64,000 bases of DNA, from contig CM077002.1 of the NCBI GenBank assembly GCA_039090855.1, positions 86,122,194 through 86,186,193 of the forward strand, given 5' to 3'. Shown one piece after another: positions 53,101-64,000 of the stretch. Origin of the DNA: Macrothele yani (taxonomy: Eukaryota; Arthropoda; Arachnida; Araneae; Macrothelidae). Under the pieces are notes generated by a model. The model did not search any database. It was not told where the DNA came from and was given only the letters and a program-made list of their open reading frames with translations. The position numbers and the translations under genes are program-made. Position 1 is the first letter of the stretch. Every line of letters starts with the position of its first letter.

Positions 53101-56100
53101 AGTAAGAACAAATATCAGAGCTGCCAACTTTTCAAAATCAAAATATTTCACTGTTTAAAATCGTAGCATTCAATGCCGAACTTGCAGAATCGTCAGTAGA
53201 ACGCTTCCTCTTTCTAATGAGGAACTTTTCCATTGTGTTATAGTAAGAACAAATATCAGAGCTGCCAACTTTTCAAAATCAAAATATTTCACTGTTTAAA
53301 ATCGTAGCATTCAATGCCGAACTTGCAGAATCGTCAGTAGAACGCTTCCTCTTTCTAATGAGGAACTTTTCCATTGTGTTATAGTAAGAACAAATATCAG
53401 AGCTGCCAACTTTTCAAAATCAAAATATTTCACTGTTTAAAATCGTAGCATTCAATGCCGAACTTGCAGAATCGTCAGTAGAACGCTTCCTCTTTCTAAT
53501 GAGGAACTTTTCCATTGTGTTATAGTAAGAACAAATATCAGAGCTGCCAACTTTTCAAAATCAAAATATTTCACTGTTTAAAATCGTAGCATTCAATGCC
53601 GAACTTGCAGAATCGTCAGTAGAACGCTTCCTCTTTCTAATGAGGAACTTTTCCATTGTGTTATAGTAAGAACAAATATCAGAGCTGCCAACTTTTCAAA
53701 ATAAAAATATTTCACTGTTTAAAATCGTAGCATTCAATGCCGAACTTGCAGAATCGTCAGTAGAACGCTTCCTCTTTCTAATGAGGAACTTTTCCATTGT
53801 GTTATAGTAAGAACAAATATCAGAGCTGCCAACTTTTCAAAATCAAAATATTTCACTGTTTAAAATCGTAGCATTCAATGCCGAACTTGCAGAATCGTCA
53901 GTAGAACGCTTCCTCTTTCTAATGAGGAACTTTTCCATTGTGTTATAGTAAGAACAAATATCAGAGCTGCCAACTTTTCAAAATAAAAATATTTCACTGT
54001 TTAAAATCGTAGCATTCAATGCCGAACTTGCATAATCGTCAGTAGAACGCTTCCTCTTTCTAATGAGGAACTTTTCCATTGTGTTATAGTAAGAACAAAT
54101 ATCAGAGCTGCCAACTTTTCAAAATCAAAATATTTCACTGTTTAAAATCGTAGCATTCAATGCCGAACTTGCAGAATCGTCAGTAGAACGCTTCCTCTTT
54201 CTAATGAGGAACTTTTCCATTGTGTTATAGTAAGAACAAATATCAGAGCTGCCAACTTTTCAAAATAAAAATATTTCACTGTTTAAAATCGTAGCATTCA
54301 ATGCCGAACTTGCAGAATCGTCAGTAGAACGCTTCCTCTTTCTAATGAGGAACTTTTCCATTGTGTTATAGTAAGAACAAATATCAGAGCTGCCAACTTT
54401 TCAAAATCAAAATATTTCACTGTTTAAAATCGTAGCATTCAATGCCGAACTTGCAGAATCGTCAGTAGAACGCTTCCTCTTTCTAATGAGGAACTTTTCC
54501 ATTGTGTTATAGTAAGAACAAATATCAGAGCTGCCAACTTTTCAAAATAAAAATATTTCACTGTTTAAAATCGTAGCATTCAATGCCGAACTTGCAGAAT
54601 CGTCAGTAGAACGCTTCCTCTTTCTAATGAGGAACTTTTCCATTGTGTTATAGTAAGAACAAATATCAGAGCTGCCAACTTTTCAAAATCAAAATATTTC
54701 ACTGTTTAAAATCGTAGCATTCAATGCCGAACTTGCAGAATCGTCAGTAGAACGCTTCCTCTTTCTAATGAGGAACTTTTCCATTGTGTTATAGTAAGAA
54801 CAAATATCAGAGCTGCCAACTTTTCAAAATCAAAATATTTCACTGTTTAAAATCGTAGCACTCAATGCCGAACTTGCAGAATCGTCAGTAGAACGCTTCC
54901 TCTTTCTAATGAGGAACTTTTCCATTGTGTTATAGTAAGAACAAATATCAGAGCTGCCAACTTTTCAAAATCAAAATATTTCACTGTTTAAAATCGTAGC
55001 ATTCAATGCCGAACTTGCAGAATCGTCAGTAGAACGCTTCCTCTTTCTAATGAGGAACTTTTCCATTGTGTTATAGTAAGAACAAATATCAGAGCTGCCA
55101 ACTTTTCAAAATAAAAATATTTCACTGTTTAAAATCGTAGCATTCAATGCCGAACTTGCAGAATCGTCAGTAGAACGCTTCCTCTTTCTAATGAGGAACT
55201 TTTCCATTGTGTTATAGTAAGAACAAATATCAGAGCTGCCAACTTTTCAAAATCAAAATATTTCACTGTTTAAAATCGTAGCATTCAATGCCGAACTTGC
55301 AGAATCGTCAGTAGAACGCTTCCTCTTTCTAATGAGGAACTTTTCCATTGTGTTATAGTAAGAACAAATATCAGAGCTGCCAACTTTTCAAAATAAAAAT
55401 ATTTCACTCTTTAAAATCGTAGCATTCAATGCCGAACTTGCAGAATCGTCAGTAGAACGCTTCCTCTTTCTAATGAGGAACTTTTCCATTGTGTTATAGT
55501 AAGAACAAATATCAGAGCTGCCAACTTTTCAAAATCAAAATATTTCACTGTTTAAAATCGTAGCATTCAATGCCGAACTTGCAGAATCGTCAGTAGAACG
55601 CTTCCTCTTTCTAATGAGGAACTTTTCCATTGTGTTATAGTAAGAACAAATATCAGAGCTGCCAACTTTTCAAAATCAAAATATTTCACTGTTTAAAATC
55701 GTAGCATTCAATGCCGAACTTGCAGAATCGTCAGTAGAACGCTTCCTCTTTCTAATGAGGAACTTTTCCATTGTGTTATAGTAAGAACAAATATCAGAGC
55801 TGCCAACTTTTCAAAATCAAAATATTTCACTGTTTAAAATCGTAGCATTCAATGCCGAACTTGCAGAATCGTCAGTAGAACGCTTCCTCTTTCTAATGAG
55901 GAACTTTTCCATTGTGTTATAGTAAGAACAAATATCAGAGCTGCCAACTTTTCAAAATCAAAAATATTTCACTGTTTAAAATCGTAGCATTCAATGCCGA
56001 ACTTGCAGAATCGTCAGTAGAACGCTTCCTCTTTCTAATGAGGAACTTTTCCATTGTGTTATAGTAAGAACAAATATCAGAGCTGCCAACTTTTCAAAAT

Positions 56101-59067
56101 CAAAATATTTCACTGTTTAAAATCGTAGCATTCAATGCCGAACTTGCAGAATCGTCAGTAGAACGCTTCCTCTTTCTAATGAGGAACTTTTCCATTGTGT
56201 TATAGTAAGAACAAATATCAGAGCTGCCAACTTTTCAAAATAAAAATATTTCACTGTTTAAAATCGTAGCATTCAATGCCGAACTTGCAGAATCGTCAGT
56301 AGAACGCTTCCTCTTTCTAATGAGGAACTTTTCCATTGTGTTATAGTAAGAACAAATATCAGAGCTGCCAACTTTTCAAAATCAAAATATTTCACTGTTT
56401 AAAATCGTAGCATTCAATGCCGAACTTGCAGAATCGTCAGTAGAACGCTTCCTCTTTCTAATGAGGAACTTTTCCATTGTGTTATAGTAAGAACAAATAT
56501 CAGAGCTGCCAACTTTTCAAAATCAAAATATTTCACTGTTTAAAATCGTAGCATTCAATGCCGAACTTGCAGAATCGTCAGTAGAACGCTTCCTCTTTCT
56601 AATGAGGAACTTTTCCATTGTGTTATAGTAAGAACAAATATCAGAGCTGCCAACTTTTCAAAATAAAAATATTTCACTGTTTAAAATCGTAGCATTCAAT
56701 GCCGAACTTGCAGAATCGTCAGTAGAACGCTTCCTCTTTCTAATGAGGAACTTTTCCATTGTGTTATAGTAAGAACAAATATCAGAGCTGCCAACTTTTC
56801 AAAATCAAAATATTTCACTGTTTAAAATCGTAGCATTCAATGCCGAACTTGCAGAATCGTCAGTAGAACGCTTCCTCTTTCTAATGAGGAACTTTTCCAT
56901 TGTGTTATAGTAAGAACAAATATCAGAGCTGCCAACTTTTCAAAATCAAAATATTTCACTGTTTAAAATCGTAGCATTCAATGCCGAACTTGCAGAATCG
57001 TCAGTAGAACGCTTCCTCTTTCTAATGAGGAACTTTTCCATTGTGTTATAGTAAGAACAAATATCAGAGCTGCCAACTTTTCAAAATCAAAATATTTCAC
57101 TGTTTAAAATCGTAGCATTCAATGCCGAACTTGCAGAATCGTCAGTAGAACGCTTCCTCTTTCTAATGAGGAACTTTTCCATTGTGTTATAGTAAGAACA
57201 AATATCAGAGCTGCCAACTTTTCAAAATCAAAATATTTCACTGTTTAAAATCGTAGCACTCGATGCCGAACTTGCAGAATCGTCAGTAGAACGCTTCCTC
57301 TTTCTAATGAGGAACTTTTCCATTGTGTTATAGTAAGAACAAATATCAGAGCTGCCAACTTTTCAAAATCAAAATATTTCACTGTTTAAAATCGTAGCAT
57401 TCAATGCCGAACTTGCAGAATCGTCAGTAGAACGCTTCCTCTTTCTAATGAGGAACTTTTCCATTGTGTTATAGTAAGAACAAATATCAGAGCTGCCAAC
57501 TTTTCAAAATCAAAATATTTCACTGTTTAAAATCGTAGCATTCAATGCCGAACTTGCAGAATCGTCAGTAGAACGCTTCCTCTTTCTAATGAGGAACTTT
57601 TCCATTGTGTTATAGTAAGAACAAATATCAGAGCTGCCAACTTTTCAAAATAAAAATATTTCACTGTTTAAAATCGTAGCATTCAATGCCGAACTTGCAG
57701 AATCGTCAGTAGAACGCTTCCTCTTTCTAATGAGGAACTTTTCCATTGTGTTATAGTAAGAACAAATATCAGAGCTGCCAACTTTTCAAAATCAAAATAT
57801 TTCACTGTTTAAAATCGTAGCATTCAATGCCGAACTTGCAGAATCGTCAGTAGAACGCTTCCTCTTTCTAATGAGGAACTTTTCCATTGTGTTATAGTAA
57901 GAACAAATATCAGAGCTGCCAACTTTTCAAAATCAAAATATTTCACTGTTTAAAATCGTAGCATTCAATGCCGAACTTGCAGAATCGTCAGTAGAACGCT
58001 TCCTCTTTCTAATGAGGAACTTTTCCATTGTGTTATAGTAAGAACAAATATCAGAGCTGCCAACTTTTCAAAATAAAAATATTTCACTGTTTAAAATCGT
58101 AGCATTCAATGCCGAACTTGCAGAATCGTCAGTAGAACGCTTCCTCTTTCTAATGAGGAACTTTTCCATTGTGTTATAGTAAGAACAAATATCAGAGCTG
58201 CCAACTTTTCAAAATCAAAATATTTCACTGTTTAAAATCGTAGCATTCAATGCCGAACTTGCAGAATCGTCAGTAGAACGCTTCCTCTTTCTAATGAGGA
58301 ACTTTTCCATTGTGTTATAGTAAGAACAAATATCAGAGCTGCCAACTTTTCAAAATCAAAAATATTTCACTGTTTAAAATCGTAGCATTCAATGCCGAAC
58401 TTGCAGAATCGTCAGTAGAACGCTTCCTCTTTCTAATGAGGAACTTTTCCATTGTGTTATAGTAAGAACAAATATCAGAGCTGCCAACTTTTCAAAATCA
58501 AAATATTTCACTGTTTAAAATCGTAGCATTCAATGCCGAACTTGCAGAATCGTCAGTAGAACGCTTCCTCTTTCTAATGAGGAACTTTTCCATTGTGTTA
58601 TAGTAAGAACAAATATCAGAGCTGCCAACTTTTCAAAATCAAAATATTTCACTCTTTAAAATCGTAGCATTCAATGCCGAACTTGCAGAATCGTCAGTAG
58701 AACGCTTCCTCTTTCTAATGAGGAACTTTTCCATTGTGTTATAGTAAGAACAAATATCAGAGCTGCCAACTTTTCAAAATCAAAATATTTCACTGTTTAA
58801 AATCGTAGCATTCAATGCCGAACTTGCAGAATCGTCAGTAGAACGCTTCCTCTTTCTAATGAGGAACTTTTCCATTGTGTTATAGTAAGAACAAATATCA
58901 GAGCTGCCAACTTTTCAAAATCAAAATATTTCACTGTTTAAAATCGTAGCATTCAATGCCGAACTTGCAGAATCGTCAGTAGAACGCTTCCTCTTTCTAA
59001 TGAGGAACTTTTCCATTGTGTTATAGTAAGAACAAATATCAGAGCTGCCAACTTTTCAAAATCAAAA
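50040..59067 (-). repeat. 64-copy array of a 141-bp unit made from a hAT gene start
   Basis: The landmark CCATTGTGTTATAG lies at 50129 in the first unit and 59014 in the last. The difference is 63 x 141 plus 2, and two units have one extra A (near 55958 and 58350). That gives 64 units with almost no other length change. Each unit, on the minus strand, contains about 45 bases of leader, the ATG, and the codons starting MEKFLIRKRKRSTDD up to ILNSEIF and a TGA, that is a 31-codon mini-frame. Only a few positions vary: CAAAAT versus AAAAAT, CTGTTT versus CTCTTT, GCAGAA versus GCATAA, and rare single changes. The unit is 47 codons long, but in-frame stops prevent read-through. Confidence 0.95.
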
Positions 59068-59254
59068 ACCGGGACATTAACGCGCATTTAGCGGCACGTA
59101 TTTACACTTTATAAATAATAAAATTATATATTATAGGTTTCTCTATTTTTTAATTACAGTTAATTATTTAATACAAATAAAGAAATATTTACAAAAAAAA
59201 ATTAGTATTTAAGTATAAAATAAGATTAACAAACCTTGTTAATGTGTTTCATTT

Positions 59255-59497
59255 TTAGAAAGTGAGACTATTTTTTTCAGAGTCACCAATTTTTCTCCCC
59301 ACCATAACAGGTGTCTTATCACATAAAGCAAGACAGTTCATCCATGGAATACCAAGATACTGAAATTCTTCAGACACAAGTTTGGCAATATTTTCACCTG
59401 TTGAACTGGTTTCTAGGCATGGCAAAGAGAGCAGCATGCATCTCACTCGCTTGCAATGATTATCAAAGTATGTTACCACAATTGCCCCCCACCCCAC
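59255..59497 (-). pseudogene. hAT transposase catalytic-core fragment
   Basis: An 80-codon minus frame reads MGWGAIVVTYFDNHCKRVRC, then ETSSTGENIAKLVSEEFQYL, GIPWMNCLALCDKTPVMVGR. The STGENI...W-NC-A...D-PVM-G pattern is the RNase H-like core of ZNF862-type hAT transposases, where the aspartate before the PVM motif is catalytic. It lies on the far side of the array from the N- and C-terminal pieces, upstream of the ATG copies, so it is out of order for a single gene. It is probably a second, related copy or a rearranged piece. Confidence 0.65.
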
Positions 59498-59519
59498 CCC
59501 AAGTTTCCTAAATCAAGAA

Positions 59520-61100
59520 GATTGCTTGCAAAAATCAAGATTTACTATAAAATCAAGAAGATTTGAGACAGTACCAGAACTGTCAATTTATGATTATCTA
59601 TTATTATGAGAGAGCGGTAATGCATGGGATGTGCTAGCAGTATGTTTGATGATACTTATATTCAATTATTTTTCTGTATCAGTCACTCATAGATGGAGTT
59701 CAGAAATTGTGATGATTTTCAAGGTTTTGAATTTTTTTTTTAAACTGAATGATGCAATTTTAGAAGTAACTTGATTTCGTTTAAGCAATGACAAGACAGT
59801 GACTTGTTTTTTTAATGCCCTTGGATGGCAATTTTATCCATCACGAATGCACAATAGCGCTTTTTAGATAAAGGATGAATAGTGTAACTTTGAGAATATG
59901 AATACTTTTGAACACCATGCATCAATTCTTACAAATTTTCAGCTTCTTCACTTTCGTTTTCAGGAAAAAGAATTACGATTACGGGAAAAATCTTTATAAA
60001 AACTCCCACCCTAACCTCTCTTTGTCAAGATGAAATGTAAACCTTATTTTGGGGGTGGGGGAATATTTAAGAATACAGGATACACGTTCAGAACATCCTT
60101 GGGGTGGGGGGGATACAATTATGGGATAAATCTTTGCTACGTCCAATTTTCGTTTTCGGACAGTTTCCCTCCATTTTCAAGTTGAAATACAAATATTTAT
60201 AAAATAAAATGATATTTAACAACAATACTAGGCAGAGGAAACATCGCGTGAAAAATAAAATTACGATTATGAGAGAAATCTTCACTGCGTCTAACTTCCG
60301 TTTTCGAAAGTTTTGAAAAACGAAACTTCTGTTTTCGAAAGTTTCCAGCGAGAAAAACATTCTCCTCCGCTACCAGTTGCCCCGAAATTTCTGTTCAGCT
60401 ATGCATCGATCTCGAGGAAAACTCCAATTATGACGGAAAAGGAAAAATTTCTCGAAGCTGTTGCACGCTCATGCCTGAAGATTACAGGTAAAATTTTGCG
60501 CCGTCGAATTTCCGTTTTTTTTCCCCTACATTTTCCAACTGAAATACAAATATTTTTGGAATCAAGTGATGTATAACAACAATACTAGACAGAGGCAACA
60601 TCGCAGGAAAAAGAAATTACGATTATGGAAATCTTTATTTCATTTACTTCCGTTTTTGAAAGACGAAATACCATCCCGATGCGTATTTTTACGCGTTGAT
60701 AAAATTTCGATGCGTAAACACACTTTTTGATGCGTACTAGATGCGTAATTACGCATTTTGGCGAACTCTGCATGGCGCAGAATTTTGAGAAAAATCGCAC
60801 TTTGGTGCAATTAGCGCAGCTATTCCAACACAAGGAGAGCAAGTTTGGAACAATTGGCGGGAGGGTGTGTGTGCGATCGCTTCCAGCTAAAAACATGAGA
60901 TAACATAAAGTTCAATCGCTATGAGATCATAATAAAACAAAAGCAGGAGTTTACACTAAGCAACAATAACAACGACATCAAGTTCCATCAGTAAAAAAAA
61001 TCACGAGCCATTTTGGCGAAAATCCGGAAGAAACTATCTTCCGACCATAAAACTACCCAAAACTCCGTAAAACTTTCGGAAAATCCGGAATACTTGGCAG
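59520..61100. repeat. Degenerate repeats with ATTACGATTATG motif
   Basis: ATTACGATTATG(G/A) followed by GA(A/G)AAATCTT and a TCCGTTTTCG(A/G)AAG phrase occurs about four times (near 59970, 60110, 60255, 60615), spaced irregularly by 140-360 bases. Non-coding. It contains GCGTAATTACGCAT, a near-palindrome, near 60735. Probably the 5' untranslated part of the hAT region. Confidence 0.45.
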
Positions 61101-61270
61101 GTGTGCGGATGTCATTGCACCGATATCGGCTTTTCCGACATATTATGTAATTGCCTGCCGTTCTTCACCCGATATCGGCTTTGCCAATGCATCCAATATC
61201 CTCTTGCCATTCTTCACCCCATATCCGTCCGATATTGGCTTTGCCGATGTATCCAATATCTGAATTTCAA
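61100..61270 (+). repeat. Short tandem repeat, GATATCGGCTTTGCC type
   Basis: CGATATCGGCTTT(T/G)CC or CGATATTGGCTTTGCCGAT with a following CATCCAATATC phrase occurs three times in about 170 bases. Confidence 0.6.
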
Positions 61271-61554
61271 AGGCGCTTACTTAGAAACGAGACCATTAAT
61301 AGTTTTCGCATTTGCGCGAAACAAACTATAAATATATTCGCAAAATGCGATCGCAGTTTAAACCGTGATTTTAACAAAAAGGACACAAAATTTAGAACTT
61401 TTACGAAATACATTGAAATCCACAATTCTTCCAATCTGTCCGTAATTCGATAATCATGTGGTCAAAACTGTAATGGTTGGCACCCTTAGCAGCGCGTGGG
61501 CTTTCGTCTCGTTGCGCTCACGTAATCCGTTTATTATACAACCGGAAGGGAAAT

Positions 61555-61640
61555 ACTGGGATTGTACCGTGACGACATGAAATCGGCACATGTGACGAAC
61601 AATAGGATTGTACCGTGACGTCATGAAATCGGCACACGTA
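61555..61640 (+). repeat. Direct duplication of ~48 bp
   Basis: GGATTGTACCGTGACG(A/T)CATGAAATCGGCACA occurs at about 61559 and again at about 61612. Confidence 0.8.
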
Positions 61641-61679
61641 ATCTGAAACGACATCGCCTTCGTAGATTTTCCATGCTAA

Positions 61680-61790
61680 TAGCTCACGATTGAAATCTTT
61701 CTGCGCGCACGCCCATTTCGCGCGTCACTTTATTTTTCTTGCGCGAATTCAAACTTCTTTGCGCGTCTGCGCAAGCTATCGGGAACCCTG
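61680..61790 (-). repeat. GCGC-rich subterminal region of the hAT end
   Basis: Within 110 bases, GCGCGCACGC, CGCGCG, TGCGCGAA, TGCGCGTCTGCGCAA follow one another before the terminal GGGAACCCTG. Clustered subterminal motifs are typical of hAT transposase binding. Confidence 0.5.
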
Positions 61791-62072
61791 CTTTCTGGAT
61801 GTTTTATCGATTGTAAAAATCCGACTAATTTTTTTCTAACCAGTTACATTGACTTTGATAAATTTAATTCTCGTCAGAAGAGATTCAAAAGATGTGATCA
61901 TTACAACTGAAAATTCGGTGTCATCTTTCTTGTTTTTATTTTGCGAACAATTTTATGATCTCTGTATAACTTTTCAAAGTGTAGTTTTGATCATTTTAAG
62001 TAAAGTGATGTGAAGAGTGTTTAACCCTTTTAGTGCAATCGTGGGAATGATCGGCCCTTGATTTTGATCTAA

Positions 62073-63168
62073 CCCATGTAGCACAGTAACGTTGTTTGAA
62101 CGTTCAAATTTGGGTTTGGTAGTTGATAATTGGTTTCTGGTTGGTTTAAAACCTTTTTAAAACGTTGATATGTGGTTAACAGCTGAACGTTGAAACTGAA
62201 TGTTTTAGAACATTTATGAAACGTTTTAGTAAATTTGATATATTTGTGTTGAAATCGTGGAATTTGTAAAACGCTTTTAAAACATTGAAAATCAGGCTCA
62301 TATCTCAATGCCATCTATCAACAAAACTTAAAAACAAATGATAAACACACCTAATTTTAATAGAAAGTGGTAACTTTTTTACATGAGTACTAAATTTCTA
62401 AAAGGACATGAACTGTTATGTGTTGGGAAACCCTCAATTTTTTTGGCAGACATCATATTTTATTTCTTGAGTTTACTTCCAGTTCCTTTCATAAAGCATA
62501 ATCCAGTGCCCTCTTTTGGTCTACATGAAAAACCGTTTAGCGAAAAGCACATGGCAGAACTTCAAATTGGCGCAAGATTTTCTACTGCCTTTTGCATTGT
62601 TTAAAAGGTATACGAGTCTTGCTTAAATAGCCTTGTACCTGAGCGGTGTGGTTTTACGAGGAATGTTATTAATTATTTCTCTCTAGGACGAAACGACAGT
62701 TTTAAATTGTTTTGGCTCCCGCTACTTGAAAACTCCGTCTTGTTGTAGAGACTGATGAAGAGACTTGAATCTTCTCCAAAATAAGTATTGGCATATTTAA
62801 AGGATAGCAAGTAGTATACTGAGGGACTTTATCGATGATCTGCATATACTAGCATATGCAATGATCACTTTAATTGCAGGAATTTTTCTTTGTTAAAAGC
62901 TATATGAATGCAGAAGCCGTAAGGTACAATGAAACGCTATATCAGCCCCTCTTTAACCAAAAATCTACCTTTCGGAGTTACTTTAAATACGTTAGAAAAC
63001 AGCTTTTTAACATTTCATTAAAGTTGAAAATGGGTTTTTTGAATGATTGATATAACGGTTTATCAACCATACATCCTGGTGTTTTTTAAATGTATTCCTT
63101 TTAATGTTTCTGGCCCCAACCCGTTAACCATTTCTGAATGTTGAAACAACCAATTTGTGCTACATGGG
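62073..63168. mobile_element. Non-autonomous inverted-repeat element, unclassified
   Basis: The ends are CCCATGTAGCACA at 62073 and its reverse complement at 63168. The similarity continues, less exactly, for about 30 bases (GTTGTTT(G/C)AAC). The 1096-bp interior has no transposase. It has further GTTTTAAAACG-type motifs at both ends. No clear target duplication was found, so the superfamily is open. One 73-codon frame inside (62383-62604) shows no known motif. Confidence 0.55.
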
Positions 63169-63799
63169 AAGTTGTTCCTGAATCAGACAACAGATGCGGT
63201 GTGAATGATCATATTATTTATCAATCATATCATTTTGAAATGAAATCTTCATGAGTGTTATCCTCAAATAGTGATATTGAAAAAATCATAAGAATATATA
63301 CAGTAAGAATCGTAACGTAAATGCGTTCGCTGTTATCAGCCCTCTTACTTTCGCCCCGTGACAGGAAAAAGGCTAATTTTAGCCACAACTTTTCCTCTTA
63401 CAGTTAAGGCAGGGCTCACGTGGAATTGTGTGTGAATTATATAACGTGATACTGTCATAAATCACTATTTTGAACCCTGTTCAAAGTGCAATAAAGCGCA
63501 ACCCATTGAAACCATGTTCAAACTCGCGATCCTGTGATGATGCCATGTTTATTTTTCTTGTGGACTTACGCCTCGTAGACAAACGAAATGCGGTTAGGGC
63601 ACCGCCTTGTGCCTGAAGGCAGTGGTTAGAGATGGGCACATTGGTAGGTAACATCGATATAATCGACATCACTGGTTACTCATTCCCAAAACATCAATAG
63701 TATCGATGGAAATTTTCGATGTATCAGTGAAAACCTTGATGTTTTTGCTAATAAACCGAAAAATGTGTAGTTTTCAATCTGCAGCAGTTAATTCGCAAT
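63169..63799. other. Unassigned sequence
   Basis: No gene recognised. Near 63625-63720 AGATGGGCACATTGG is followed by several ATCGAT-type words (ATCGATATAATCGA, TATCGATG), which may be a small inverted-repeat relic. Confidence 0.3.
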
Positions 63800-63802
63800 G
63801 GG

Positions 63803-64000
63803 CCGCCCCGGTGGCACAGTGGTCTAAGCGATGGCTTCTGATCATTCGTCTGAAAGTGATCCAGATTCTAATCCCAGTGAGGCATGTCCATTGTGCTTGT
63901 CTTACTCCACTGGCTCGCTCCCTTCCCTGGAACCAGTGGTCCTAAATTAGGGATGGGCGACTGCTTATATCCCATTGAATTGCTCACAGTGGTTGTTAAA
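63803..64000 (+). repeat. tRNA-derived SINE (runs to or past the window edge)
   Basis: A-box-like GTGGCACAGTGGTCTAAGCG (63811-63830) and B-box-like AGATTCTAATCC (63863-63874) at tRNA spacing are followed by a body containing GGAACCAGTGG and AGGGATGGGCGACTGCTTAT, and a TTGTTAAA end at 64000. It is the same family as 43890-44075. The internal boxes would be read by RNA polymerase III. Confidence 0.75.

Larger units (their letters stand above)
49301..61790 (-). mobile_element. hAT-derived composite region bounded by TIRs
   Basis: The left end CAGGGTTCTCG at 49301 and the right end, whose reverse complement is CAGGGTTCCCG (61790), are hAT-like termini. CTTTCT directly flanks both (49295-49300, 61791-61796), a 6-bp match rather than the usual 8. 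Inside, on the minus strand, are hAT transposase pieces (59497-59255, 50131-49577) and the 64-copy array. The right subterminal 110 bases are rich in GCGCG-type motifs. The order of the pieces is not that of one gene, so the region is either rearranged or a nest of two related hAT copies. The pairing of these two ends is an inference. Confidence 0.55.

Noticed and set aside
50040..59067. CRISPR-like appearance of the regular array
   Set aside because: There are no unique spacers: the whole 141-bp unit repeats, the host is an animal, and the unit derives from a transposase gene start.

Overview
The window is animal nuclear DNA, most likely from an invertebrate. It is AT-rich, has no operons, and carries intron-style splice sites, GT microsatellites, tRNA-derived SINEs and a very diverse load of transposable elements (TEs): hAT, pogo/Tigger, Tc1, Penelope-like elements (PLEs) with GIY-YIG nucleases, RTE-type and L1/Tx1-type LINEs. 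A large arthropod genome would fit, but nothing here fixes the taxon. Almost every open reading frame is a TE relic. The one host gene I can support is a Kelch-repeat gene on the plus strand, seen as two phase-compatible exons (4223-4302 and 36937-37012) separated by a 32.6 kb intron.

Layout: 567-3956 is a hAT element with 8-bp target-site duplications (TSDs). 4376-8682 is a cluster of PLE copies, partly head-to-head and partly head-to-tail. 9741-15842 is a 6.1-kb near-palindrome (foldback element) that split an array of ~150-bp repeats; the array continues at 15843-17450 as an ABC higher-order repeat of ~447 bp. 18240-19700 is another PLE. 20130-31905 is a nest: an old non-LTR fragment was split by a palindromic PLE (20269-22648) and by a 6.8-kb L1/Tx1-like LINE (22916-31585), and the latter was itself hit by a 5'-truncated RTE copy (23319-25220). 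A near-complete RTE copy (33304-36453) lies just before the second Kelch exon. A pogo element occupies 38956-40957. A Tc1 element (45848-49143) is interrupted by a palindromic insert. 49301-61790 is hAT-derived and holds an array of 64 copies of a 141-bp unit. The window ends with an unclassified inverted-repeat element and a SINE.

The most interesting signal is a set of elements with one shared architecture (20269-22648, 32513-32722, 42039-42200, 43422-43653, 47368-48696). Each has a 9-14 bp direct repeat at both ends, then a 30-71 nt unpaired extension on one side only, then two inverted arms running up to the other direct repeat. The largest encodes a GIY-YIG PLE. The 43.4-kb copy holds, on each strand, a sequence that folds as a minimal hammerhead ribozyme. 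I infer that these are PLEs and short non-autonomous PLE-like retroelements. The second striking signal is the 64 x 141 bp array: each unit repeats the start codon and first codons of a hAT transposase gene whose remainder is still attached at the low-coordinate end of the array.
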